A stretch of DNA of 64,000 nucleotides from assembly GCA_041694155.1 (NCBI GenBank), contig JASMTS010000003.1, positions 6,003-70,002 of the forward strand, read 5' to 3'. A model generated the notes under the pieces. That model was not told where the DNA came from. It saw nothing but the letters and a program-made list of their open reading frames with translations, and made no database searches. The position numbers and the translations under genes are program-made. Below are positions 55,401 through 63,985 of this stretch, piece by piece (the first letter of the stretch is position 1; every line of letters begins with the position of its first letter). The DNA is from JAAZVM01 sp041694155 (GTDB taxonomy: Bacteria; Patescibacteriota; Gracilibacteria; BD1-5; UBA6164).

Positions 55401-55514
55401 CAAAGTATTATAGAAATACTTGAAAGTAAATGAACCCTAGAATATACAAAACTTACAGAATATTATTTTAATACTCCATTAAAAGATTTTTCAGAAGAGA
55501 AGATAAATCAATAA
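52488..55514 (+). CDS. RecQ-family helicase with an exonuclease-like N-terminal domain
   Basis: 1008 aa. Helicase core ~280-600: Walker A LSTGGGKSLIYQLPAWLIGS (~288), LIITPLKALIKDQIDGLRDK, FITPEALRS, RVVIDEAHTLILWGQEFRPD (DEAH plus aromatic loop), LLTATATVDVEKGI, TIIFTGRIKSAIEIEKHLRD, and VATKAFGMGIDKDNVRYVIH ... QEIGRAGRDGK. The first ~110 residues look like a DEDD exonuclease remnant: ITTFDLYGNEYTN, ICHNFFGYDGGKLPTLL, IDTLLIDSLISFNKTHHNL, DPLEDSKTTFDVL. This is WRN-like architecture. The final ~400 residues are winged-helix-like and unassigned. Accessory repair or defence gene. Confidence 0.85.
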
Positions 55515-55586
55515 AAATCCTAGATTTAAAATCTAAGATTTTTGTTAATTTGAGTTATAAAAATGAAATATAAATTTTCTTATTAA
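55511..55586. repeat. Direct repeat copy 2 (with hairpin), after recQ-like gene
   Basis: Near-identical to 51054-51130: AAATCCTAGATTT-A-AAATCTAAGATTTTT, TTAATTTGA, AAATGAAATATAAATTT. It starts at the recQ stop codon and works as its terminator. Confidence 0.75.
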
Positions 55587-55680
55587 AAATTTAAATATAT
55601 AATAAAGCTAATGAAATTTGAATATAAAAAAAATTGGATCAAATAAAGTTTTTAACATCATTAATTAAAAATAAATAAAA

Positions 55681-57390
55681 ATGGAAAGTTGTATATGATT
55701 AAATATATTAGGTTTATGTAGTGAATTTTACAATAATGAATTTACTATTTTTAACATATGAGCATTCATGACTCTAATATGAGTTTTTTTTGCATGATTC
55801 CAATTAATAAATTCAATACATAAAATAAGATTCAGAGTAAGATATAATAAATTTATTGTATTTTTAGTTCTTGTACCATTATTAAGTTCAGTTATCGGTA
55901 CTTTAATACCATTAATTCCTTGAAAACCTTTACCTCTATTATGATATCCTATTTTTTGGGAAATATTCACAGCTTTATATATTATAATTATTTGATTAAT
56001 TTTAACTCCATATTTATTTTTTAATAAAATAAATAAATTTGATATAAAAACTTGAAAAATTAATATTATATATATTCATTATTTAGCTAAAAATAAAGAT
56101 ATTCAAAATATAGTTGATGAATTACAATACTTCTTTGATGATTTTTTAAGAAAATATAAAAAAGAAATTGAGGAAAAAAAATGGTGATATGCTCATCAAT
56201 TTATCACAATAATACAAAATCAAAGATTTATAGATTATTTAATTGAGAACCCTTTTACAATACAAAAAATAATATTTATATATAAAAAAGAAAAAAGAAC
56301 CCAATTTTCATATGAAGAACAAGAATTTTTAAAAAAAGTGATATTATGATCTTTTAAAAATAATAATTCCTTTTTAGTTCATGAACTAAACTGAAATTTT
56401 AATATTGATTTTGGAAACCAAAATTGAATAATATTAAAAAATTTAATTGAAGATTTAAATTTTTTATCAAAATTAAATATTTTATGAGATTCTGAAACTT
56501 TTTGATATTCGAGTGATATAATATTTGCAAAAAATTATTTAAAATTTATTTTAAAAATACATGAAGAATTTCTTAACAAAAATAAAATAGAACAAAATTA
56601 TCTAAAATATGAACTTCTTTTAAAAGTGTTTGAGACTCAAGAATGAATAATTCAAAATTCATATAAAAAAATAGATTGATTATTGAAATCTAATATAATA
56701 ATATCTAATTTTAAAAATAAAATATGAAAACTAGAAGATAGCTTATTAAATTTATATCCTTGAAATAAATTTCCTGAAATAATATTAAATAAAGAAAAAC
56801 CATATTGATCAGAATACCATGAACTTGAATCAAATATATCAATTTTAGATGCCTACGCTTTTTGAATATATAAATTATTATGCGCTTTTACATATTACAA
56901 AAACGCTGATATAAGACACTATACTTTAGAATTTTCCTCAGGTGTTAGTGAAAATTTTGTTTTTAAACAAGTTGAAAAAAGGTTATTTATATTATATAAA
57001 CAAAAAATAAATGATAATTTACTTTGATATTACCCAATGATATCAAGAGTATTTTGGGAAAATTATATTCGGAATATTATAAACGAAACAGACAAAGTAA
57101 ATAAAAATAAAGATATAATTAACATTATAAAAATATATGCTGAAAAACTACCTAAATTATCTGAATGATATATTTATAGATATACAAATGATACTCTAAA
57201 AAATGAAGATACAAAAGAAATAGCTATTAAAAAAGCTAACAATATAATTAAAGATTTATTTACAAAAAATATAGAATATGATAAAGAAAAAAATATATTA
57301 ATTATTTTCTGATGGGATAATTTATATTATTCAAAATTAGATTTATCTAAAATTTTAAAAAATTGAAAAATTGAAATTATGAATAAATAA
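55681..57390 (+). CDS. Membrane protein with large cytoplasmic domain, 569 aa
   Basis: Three N-terminal transmembrane helices (IGAFMTLIGVFFAGFQLI; KFIVFLVLVPLLSSVIGTLI; IFTALYIIIIGLILTPYLFF) are followed by ~450 soluble residues rich in Lys, Asn and Ile. No motif recognised; HELESNISILDAYAFGIYKL and RHYTLEFSSGVSENFVFKQV are the most distinctive stretches. It follows the repeat copy 2 and precedes the prophage. The topology, membrane anchor plus long helical body, is common among defence-island proteins, but that is only context. Confidence 0.75.
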
Positions 57391-57413
57391 AATCCACCGT
57401 TTATACTTATTTT

Positions 57414-57448
57414 AAAGAGCAATAATAATTTGCTCTTTATTTTTTTAC
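57414..57448 (+). terminator. Intrinsic terminator
   Basis: AAAGAGCAA (57414-57422) pairs with TTGCTCTTT (57430-57438), then TATTTTTTT. Confidence 0.75.
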
Positions 57449-57458
57449 CTAAAAAATT

Positions 57459-57644
57459 ATGAAAAAATATAATCACATAGAAGAAATTAATTGTTTATTT
57501 GAAATGATAAAAACAATTATGATAACTAAATTACCTCAAACAAAAATTAAACAATTACTTAGAGAATATACTCACTCTGAAATTAGACTCTGAAAAGACG
57601 AAAACTGAGAGTTTGTAATAAAAGATAGAATATATCTAGATTAA
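57459..57644 (+). CDS. Hypothetical small protein, 61 aa
   Basis: A charged helical protein (MKKYNHIEEINCLFEMIKTI, then TKLPQTKIKQLLREYTHSEI). Its second half could form a helix-turn-helix (KLPQTKIKQLLREY), so it may be a phage regulator. First gene of the prophage block, directly before the GC-rich hairpin at 57651-57675. Confidence 0.6.
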
Positions 57645-57650
57645 AAACAT

Positions 57651-57675
57651 CGCCCTACAATGATAATGTAGGGCG
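57651..57675. repeat. GC-rich perfect hairpin before the Rep gene
   Basis: CGCCCTACA (57651-57659) pairs perfectly with TGTAGGGCG (57667-57675), 7-nt loop ATGATAA. With 6 G/C pairs it is the most GC-rich stem in the window. There is no T-run afterwards, so it is not a standard terminator. Candidate double-strand origin or nick site for the adjacent rolling-circle initiator. Confidence 0.65.
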
Positions 57676-57739
57676 AATAGAAAAATAAAAACTCAAAATA
57701 AAAGCTAAAACAACTAGAAATCTCCCTAACGAAAACAAA

Positions 57740-58768
57740 ATGAAAAAAAATAAAACTACAATAAATAATACGAATGAGATATTAAAATTAAATCCTTTTG
57801 TATATTATGAAAATATAGATTTTCTAACTATAAAACTTCCTGAATGATTAGATATACTAAAAACTCTAAATTGAATAGTAGAAAATTCACATGAATATAA
57901 CCTTAATTTTTGATTCAAAATTATATTTTTTGACTGGTGATTTTGAAAACAAATGAAGTATTATAAATTACTAGATACTGAAAATAATGAAATTTGTAAT
58001 ATTAAAATAAAACAAATCACTCAAAAAAAGAATAAAAATGTATTTAATGCAATTGAATTCAACTGATTATTTTTTAAATCATATTTTGAATATTTTGAAT
58101 ATTTTCTTGAAATATTTGAAATAGATAAAAATAAAAATGAAATAGTTAAAAGAATAGATTTTTGTATAGATTTCTGAAATATAGAAATAAAAGATTTTAT
58201 GAAATATTATAAAAATATCTACAAAAAAGAATACTGAGTATGAATATGAGACCAATTAACATACAAAAATATAAAAATGGATAGACATGAACTTGTTCTA
58301 TATAACAAAAAACTAGATATCCTAGAAAAAAATAAACATAAAACAAAAGTAAACTGAGATTATGTTTACAAAGAATACATAAAAGAAAATTTCCCGATTA
58401 CTCGTCTAGAGTATAGAAAAAAATCAAGAGCAATTAGAGAATTAACAAATAATTCAATTAATGCTCTTTTTAAGTATATAAAACAATATTCTCTGGATTA
58501 TTTTAATAAATTTTATGATCTTGATATTATAGAAGTTTATAAAGAAACAGCTAAATTTAAAAGATATGAAAGACCTGAAAGAAAAGATATTTTAGTATGA
58601 GAAATAACTAACAAAAAAATAAGACTTTATCTTTCTATGGCTAATGCATATATGGATAATTACTCTCATATAAAATCTGAAAAACTATTATTTGAAAAAT
58701 TATATGAAAAATACTGAGATAGAATTTTAAACTTTTTTATCACAAAACAATTAAATAAAATTAACTAA
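57740..58768 (+). CDS. Rolling-circle replication initiator (Rep_trans / phage RstA-like)
   Basis: 342 aa. IDFLTIKLPEGLDILKTL, the two-strand motif IVKRIDFCIDFGNIEIKDFM (RxDxxxD as in phage and plasmid 'Replication initiation factor' proteins), then VGIGDQLTYKNIKMDRHELV, LYNKKLDILEKNK and FPITRLEYRKKSRAIREL (the RxE strand), and a helical C-terminus. The initiator tyrosine is not certain; YVYKEYIKENF and YNKKLDI are candidates. Such proteins nick the double-stranded replicative form to start plus-strand synthesis. The nick site is probably near 57651-57675. Confidence 0.72.
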
Positions 58769-58774
58769 AAAATT

Positions 58775-58975
58775 ATGAAAATAAATAACATACCAAAAGC
58801 AATGAAATATCAATTAGATTATACTGATGAAGATATAAAATTATGTTTATCAATTCTTGATGATGAACAAAAGAAAAAAATTAACAAATATATAAGAAAT
58901 ATGAAAAACATAGACAAGCAAAAGAAAAATAACAGAATTTTTAATCTTATTTGTGTAATAGTTGAAAACAGTTAA
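58775..58975 (+). CDS. Hypothetical small protein, 66 aa
   Basis: Basic helical protein (MKINNIPKAMKYQLDYTDED, then KKKINKYIRNMKNIDKQKKN). It lies 6 nt after Rep, so co-transcribed. No family recognised; by position it is where inoviruses carry their small replication or ssDNA-binding protein. Confidence 0.6.
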   Translation: MKINNIPKAMKYQLDYTDEDIKLCLSILDDEQKKKINKYIRNMKNIDKQKKNNRIFNLICVIVENS

Positions 58976-58990
58976 TAAAACTTAGTAATT

Positions 58991-59085
58991 GACTAACATA
59001 ATAAACATATGATAAAATAAATAATGTTATTACATATTAATTAAATCATACATTTTAATTATTTGCATAATGTATGATGTTTAAT
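58991..59085. other. Non-coding inverted-repeat region in the prophage
   Basis: Contains two dif-resembling AT-rich stretches in opposite orientation (58991-59018 and 59059-59085; the TAACATAAT and CATAATGTAT cores) and a 10-bp stem ATCATACATT (59045-59054)/AATGTATGAT (59069-59078). Together they could fold into a branched single-strand structure. It may be the origin or the phage regulatory region. Confidence 0.4.
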
Positions 59086-59127
59086 ATACTAATAATGTCT
59101 ATTTATTAATTAATTATTTATTATATT

Positions 59128-59283
59128 ATGAAATCACAAAGTGTAAGACTAGAGCCAGAAACTGTACAAAAACTCAAAGAATTAGAGATAGAAATGTGAT
59201 GAGTAAAGTTAAAAACATATGAAGATAAGATAAATCATCTAATGTGGTTTTACTCTAGTCACAAAAATAATAACTGAAAATAA
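59128..59283 (+). CDS. Small ribbon-helix-helix-like protein, 51 aa
   Basis: SQSVRLEPETVQKLKELEIE matches the start of ribbon-helix-helix DNA-binding proteins (a beta strand VRL followed by helix PETVQKLKEL), with a second helix KTYEDKINHLMWFY. It probably binds the prophage's control region just upstream, acting as regulator. Confidence 0.55.
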
Positions 59284-59301
59284 TAAAATTAAATACATAC
59301 A

Positions 59302-59395
59302 AAAAACATTAAAAAAGTTTGATTTTTTAATGTTTTTTAATATAATGCTTTTAGATATTAAATATATGTTTTATTTTTAATATCTAAGCATTTTA
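59302..59395 (+). terminator. Double hairpin: terminator followed by a long AT stem
   Basis: First stem AAAAACATTAAAAA (from 59302) with TTTTTAATGTTTTT. A second imperfect stem, AATGCTT-tt-AGATATTAAA (from 59344) with TTTAATATCTAAGCATT (to ~59393), lies directly after. The first acts as terminator; the second has no T-run of its own and may be a phage structural signal. Confidence 0.5.
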
Positions 59396-59417
59396 TTTTT
59401 ATAACTTCTTTTTTGTT

Positions 59418-59660
59418 ATGTCACAACAAACAACAAAAATACAGAAAGAAGAAATTTATAAGAATGGAAACTTTATAATTTCATCTTATGATTTCACAAT
59501 TCCTAATTGAGAAAGAGCTTGAACTGTTCTAAATCTAATAGAATTGAAAACTGTAAAAAAGAAGTGGTCAGATGATATTAAATCATACTACGACCAAAAT
59601 CAGTATATTACTATTACTGAGGAACAATTAGTTGATTTACTTGAAAATGTAAAGATGTAA
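59418..59660 (+). CDS. Hypothetical 80-aa prophage protein, possible ssDNA-binding protein
   Basis: A beta-rich small protein: EEIYKNGNFIISSYDFTIPN, GERAGTVLNLIELKTVKKKW, then a helical acidic tail. Size and position between Rep and the coat gene fit the inovirus pV-type ssDNA-binding protein, but sequence alone does not show it. Reads in code 25. Confidence 0.55.
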
Positions 59661-59679
59661 TTGTTAAAAATGTCTATTT

Positions 59680-59776
59680 ATTAAAAATAAAACTGAGGCT
59701 TTTGTATATAGGAAGGTTATGCCTCATACCTTTCTAATATACAGGAGCTTTTTTTGATGCTCAAAATTTGAGCTCC
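59680..59776 (+). ncRNA. Highly structured leader before the coat gene (candidate packaging signal, origin or RNA element)
   Basis: Three nested stems in ~95 nt: GTATATAGGAAGGT (59704-59717) with ACCTTTCTAATATAC (59728-59742); GAGGC/GCCTC bridging the first; and GGAGCT ... AGCTCC enclosing the palindrome GCTCAAAATTTGAGC (59759-59773). This exceeds an ordinary terminator and sits directly before the coat gene, where filamentous phages keep packaging or regulatory signals. Confidence 0.5.
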
Positions 59777-59806
59777 ATACTTTATTTGCATAATTATAGT
59801 AACTAT

Positions 59807-60049
59807 ATGAGAACTATATTTACATCAATGGCAATTGGTCTTATTTCATTACTTGCACTTTGAGCAACTGTTTCATCAGATGCATTAGTAACTGTAGATC
59901 CTGCTGAAGTTTCTACTCTTGCAACTGGTATAGCAAACATGGCTCAATCATTTATAAGTGTATGAATGCAAATGTTACCATTAATTCTGCCATTATTAGC
60001 AGTTTTCCTTATCTTTGGATTCGTGAAAGGATTCATCAAAAGAAGATAA
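59807..60049 (+). CDS. Major coat protein (pVIII-like)
   Basis: 80 aa with the filamentous-phage layout: a signal peptide (MRTIFTSMAIGLISLLALGA), probable cleavage after TVSS, a short Ala/Asp/Glu-containing amphipathic region, a transmembrane helix (MLPLILPLLAVFLIFGFV) and a basic DNA-facing C-terminus (KGFIKRR). Glycine codons here mix GGT/GGA with TGA, richer in GGN than neighbours, as expected of a highly expressed gene. Followed by a strong terminator. Confidence 0.85.
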
Positions 60050-60050
60050 G

Positions 60051-60075
60051 AAAAGGGAGATTATTTCTCCCTTTT
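60051..60075 (+). terminator. Strong terminator after the coat gene
   Basis: AAAAGGGAGA (60051-60060) with TCTCCCTTTT (60066-60075), 10-bp stem. It would attenuate transcription so that coat mRNA exceeds the downstream minor-protein message. Confidence 0.8.
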
Positions 60076-60098
60076 AACTTAAAAATAATAAAACAAAA

Positions 60099-60248
60099 AT
60101 GTTTGATCTAATATTTTCAAATTGAATATATATTCAATTTTTCATTAATTATTTTTGATTTTTCTTTCAAAATATATTTTGAATAACTTTTCTATTATTT
60201 TGAATATTTTTTCTATGATCAATTATTTCAATATTTAATAATAAATAA
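60099..60248 (+). CDS. Small hydrophobic phage protein, 49 aa
   Basis: Two hydrophobic stretches (IYIQFFINYFGFFFQNIF, GITFLLFGIFFLGSIISIF) and little else. Position and size match the minor virion proteins pVII/pIX of filamentous phages. Only TGA glycines. Confidence 0.6.
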
Positions 60249-60250
60249 AT

Positions 60251-60529
60251 ATGAATTTATGAAATTGTACTTTTACTAGCCTTACAGATAGAAATAATCT
60301 AAAAGAAATAGAATGATTAGAATGTCCTAATATTCAATTAGATAATAATCCTACTTATACATGAACTTGATTTGTATATAGAGCTTGATTCATGTGAGAT
60401 GATTGAGCTTATTATATATCTCAAGATTTATTATTCACAATAATTATATGGTTTTGGTCTATATTTTTTGTTTGATTTTCATTAATAGCATTATCAATTA
60501 AATCTTTTAAACTATGATTAAAAAAATAA
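60251..60529 (+). CDS. Small Cys-containing phage protein with C-terminal membrane helix, 92 aa
   Basis: A polar N-terminal half (LGNCTFTSLTDRNN, ECPNIQLDNNPTYTGTGFVY) with two Cys, followed by one membrane helix (IIIWFWSIFFVGFSLIALSI) and a basic end. Overlaps the start of the adsorption gene by 16 nt. Possibly a minor coat or chaperone protein; no known family. Starts 3 nt after the preceding stop. Confidence 0.6.
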
Positions 60530-62478
60530 TAATATTAATATTTTCTATACTAATATTCAATACTACATATGCTGAAAATATAGAATTAAAAGATTTTTGA
60601 AACTATTCACCATATTATAGTGAAAATATAAACTGAAATATTAGAACATTTGCCACTAGATACAAAAGAGCATATGTTTATGATGAAAAATGAAATACTA
60701 TTCATTATATATCATGAGAACATTCCTGACAAGTAGAAATATATATAAAACTATTAAACTGAGATATTGTTTCTATTCCAAACTATACAACATGACCTAC
60801 AAATAATGCTCAAAATCATGTATCAGACATTTATTATTATCATTCAGATATTGATTGATTGGATTTATATACTTTTTACTGATGAAATACTTGATATAGA
60901 TGTACATCAAAAACATATATATGATTTGCTGAAAACAAATTAATAATATGACAAAGAAGTCTTAAATGAAACAACTCTAATTGTAGTACATGAACAACTC
61001 ATCCATTAAGATATATTGATTTAGATAATCCTGATTTATGAGTTTTAGATTATACTTGAAATATTCCTTATTCACAATTGATTGCATTTCAATCATGAAT
61101 GTTATATCAAACAACTAGTAATCAATATGCATACTTAAGTAATAATTCTATTAAAAATTATAGTTGTAATGAATTATTATGAGTTTGTCAGAGTCAATGA
61201 TGATGAGAAACAGATTATATAATAAATTGATATAAAGTATTTTCTAATTGAAATGATAAATCTGTAATATCTCTAGACTATACAAGTAATACTACTAATT
61301 TGAGATGATATTTTTCTCAAATAAATCAATCATGACAATCTCCTATTTTATTAGAAGATAAATTTATAAATCAATATGACTTTAACACCTGAGAATATAG
61401 TTTTATAGATATATCTATAGTAAATAGTATATGAGACTTCCCTAATGCAAAACATTCACCATTAATACAAAAAAATGATTTAGCCACATATTATACTTTA
61501 TGAACTAAACAATATTTAAATTCTGAAAATATTTTTTGAGATTGAACTATAGATTCATGAGCAACAGTATGAGAATGAACGGAAATTTGAACTTTTTCTG
61601 ATCAATATATAAATATTGAATGAACTTATTGTCAAATATACAATTCTGACATTAACCCTAGATTAAATTGTAATTGAAATCTTGTAAAAAACTGAGATGG
61701 TTTAACTTGTATAGAATGAAACAAAATAGAATATAGCTCAACTGATGAAAATGCATTTATCTATTATGATGATGAAACAAAAATATGAGATGTAGAATTT
61801 TATCGTTGTTGATATACAAATATTACTCAAGACAATACAAATACTGATACTAATAATGACTCTACAGAAAATAATTCAACATTAATAGATACTATAAAAA
61901 ATCTTTTTTGAAGCTCTAGTGATGAAATCAATAGTCTAAAAAATTCTCTTAGTTGAGCATTAGATATGTGAAGTAATTGATTTAATATATGAAGTTGATG
62001 AACATCTTCAATAACATTTAATCCATGAAATAATGACTATTGAGAACTAATCTGAGTAAATTATGAAAAACAAACTTGCGATATGTTTAATTCAGATTGA
62101 AGTTTTGCTTATTATTCAAATTGATCTTATGATTTGAGTATAGACCTAACAAATATATTAAATCTATGATTTGATGATAAAATACCCTTTATAGATGAAC
62201 TCTTATTTATACCAAATAAAATACTAGATTTCATAACAAATCCACTTCAAAATATATTTTCAGTTCTAAGAGTATTTGGATGAATATGAGAAAATACTTA
62301 TTGTTATTTTTGAACACTCCAGACTATAGAATTTCAAAAACATATAAAAATATGAACTAGTTTCTGGTGATGAGAACAATTATATATTCCTTGAAAACTT
62401 ACTATCATAGACTATTTAATACTATTTTTTATCTGACTTCCTCTACTAATAATAACTGTTAGAATATTACTTTACTAA
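60514..62478 (+). CDS. Adsorption protein (pIII-like), 654 aa
   Basis: Signal peptide (MIKKIIILIFSILIFNTTYA), then ~580 Gly/Asn/Ser/Tyr-rich residues with scattered Cys pairs (YRCTSKT, SNCSTGT, KNYSCNELLGVCQS, GTYCQIYNS, LTCIEGN, FYRCGYTN), and one C-terminal membrane helix (IDYLILFFIGLPLLIITVRI). Long, secreted, Cys-cross-linked and C-anchored fits filamentous-phage pIII, which binds the host receptor. Its glycines are almost all TGA. The Ser/Gly-rich linker near 450-490 (GSNGFNIGSGGTSS) resembles pIII glycine linkers. Confidence 0.75.
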
Positions 62479-62483
62479 AAATT

Positions 62484-62816
62484 ATGCCAGCAATATTAAT
62501 AACAATAGCTACAGCAATAATATCAGCTCTTTGATTTATAACAAAAACTTGAACCAAAGTTGTTTCATGAATTATTCCTATACTTTATGAATTTGTAAGA
62601 AAATCATTTAAGATGTTATTCATAATAGCATTTTGGTGACTATTTTTGAACTTTACAACAACTTTAATAGCATTTTTGTTATATCATATCAATTTAACAG
62701 TTTGAGTAGCTCTATCAAACTATACTGCATGATTTACTATAAATATTTTATCATACTACATTCTTTGAATAATTATTTTAGTAGTAGGAAAAATTTTTTA
62801 TAAAATTATTTCCTAA
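62484..62816 (+). CDS. pVI-like membrane protein, 110 aa
   Basis: Three hydrophobic helices (ILITIATAIISALGFITK; MLFIIAFWGLFLNFTTTL; ILSYYILGIIILVVG) with short charged loops. In filamentous phages pVI lies between pIII and pI and joins the adsorption complex, exactly the position here. No residue-level motif. 5 nt after pIII-like stop and 12 nt before zot. Confidence 0.65.
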
Positions 62817-62828
62817 TTAAATCAAATC

Positions 62829-63653
62829 ATGAATTGATTTTATATTGTTATGTGAGAGTTTTGAGCTTGAAAAACACAAAATATAACAAAATATTTAAAA
62901 AATTATAATAAAACAAAAGAAATAAACATATCTAATTATTATAATTGATACTCTCAGTTTCAAATATCAAATCATATAGATCTAATAAATATATTGAATG
63001 ATATATATGATTATCACCTATATATAAATCTTTATCCATATAAAGATAAGTTATATACTCATAAGAAAAACAAACTAGAAGAATACGAAAAAAATGCAAA
63101 ATTATTTCATAATAAATACTGAAATAACTTACAAAAAAGTATCAAGTTTAATATTGCTCTAGATGAAGCTAGTATTTATTTTAACCCTAGAGATTTTAAG
63201 AATAATTTTTGATGAGAAAATGCAAAACTTCTAGATTTTATATACCAACCTAGAAAACTTAATCTATTATTTTTAGTTGTAGTTCAAAACCCTTTAGAAC
63301 TTGATGTGAAATTTAGAAGATTAGCGACTTATTATAGAAAATATTATAAATGATTTAGACTAATTAGATGGCATAAAGATTACTTCTTCCCTAATCCTGA
63401 AGAAATGGATTTTGAAAAAGCTGATGTAGTAGGTAGATGATTAAATTTTAATTTTTACCCTTTATTCCCTAAATATGATTATAACACCAAAGAACTAATA
63501 AAACCATGAGAAAGTATCTATACAAAATGAGATTTGATTAAATATATTTCAAAAAATTTCAAAGAAAAAGATAAAAAAAGAAATAATATTAATAATAAAT
63601 TAAAATCTATATGAAAAACAAAAAGAAGAACAAAAATTATGATATCACATTAG
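62829..63653 (+). CDS. Zot/pI-family phage assembly ATPase
   Basis: 274 aa. Begins with the P-loop YIVMGEFGAGKTQNITKYLK (~4-23), then the Walker B-like IKFNIALDEASIYFNPRDFK (~105) with an Asp-Glu pair, LDFIYQPRKLNLLFLVVVQN (the Zot arginine/glutamine segment), LDVKFRRLATYYRKYYKG, and a basic tail (KEKDKKRNNINNKLKSIGKT). Such ATPases drive extrusion of the virion at the inner membrane. There is no obvious C-terminal transmembrane helix, so the membrane part may be the small protein encoded next. Stop is TAG and overlaps the next start. Confidence 0.82.
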
Positions 63654-63940
63654 AAAAAATTAATTTTGTATTATTTTTACTATTTATGATATTGAATGAT
63701 TTAGATTATTTTTCTACATATTTATCTATTATTAGTTGATGAATTGAAATCAATCCAGTTATATTAATAATGCTAGATTATCCATTTTTATTTTTTATAG
63801 TCAAAATATTTTTTATACCAATAGCTCTTTATTATCTAATAATTAAAAATATAAACAAATTTACCACTTGGAGTTTGATAATTATAAATACAATTTATCT
63901 ATTTACAGTAATATGAAACTTTAAAATTGTATTTAATTAG
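63611..63940 (+). CDS. Small multi-pass membrane protein (DUF5658-like), 109 aa
   Basis: Basic N-terminus (MKNKKKNKNYDITLEKINF), then four hydrophobic helices, with the signature ILNDLDYFSTYLSIISGGIE and INPVILIMLDYP, characteristic of DUF5658-type proteins (D-xx-ST...GG-E-NP). It overlaps the Zot gene by 43 nt in another frame and may be the membrane partner of the assembly ATPase. Stop is TAG. Confidence 0.7.
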
Positions 63941-63956
63941 ATATAAAAAAATAAAA

Positions 63957-63985
63957 AAGAATGAAGAAATTATCTCCATTCTTGA
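63957..63985. terminator. Bidirectional terminator at the prophage end
   Basis: AAGAATG-aAGA pairs with TCT-cCATTCTT across an AATTA loop (one mismatch), with A-rich sequence before it. Confidence 0.55.

Larger units (their letters stand above)
57440..63945 (+). mobile_element. Inovirus-like (filamentous phage) prophage
   Basis: All genes from 57459 to 63940 read in one direction and follow filamentous-phage order: replication initiator, small DNA-binding-size proteins, major coat protein, tiny membrane proteins, long pIII-like adsorption protein, pVI-like membrane protein, Zot/pI ATPase. All use TGA as glycine, so the phage is adapted to this host's code. The limits are set by the last host-like gene (ends 57390) and by the change of strand after 63940; no attachment repeats were identified. 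Confidence 0.8.
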
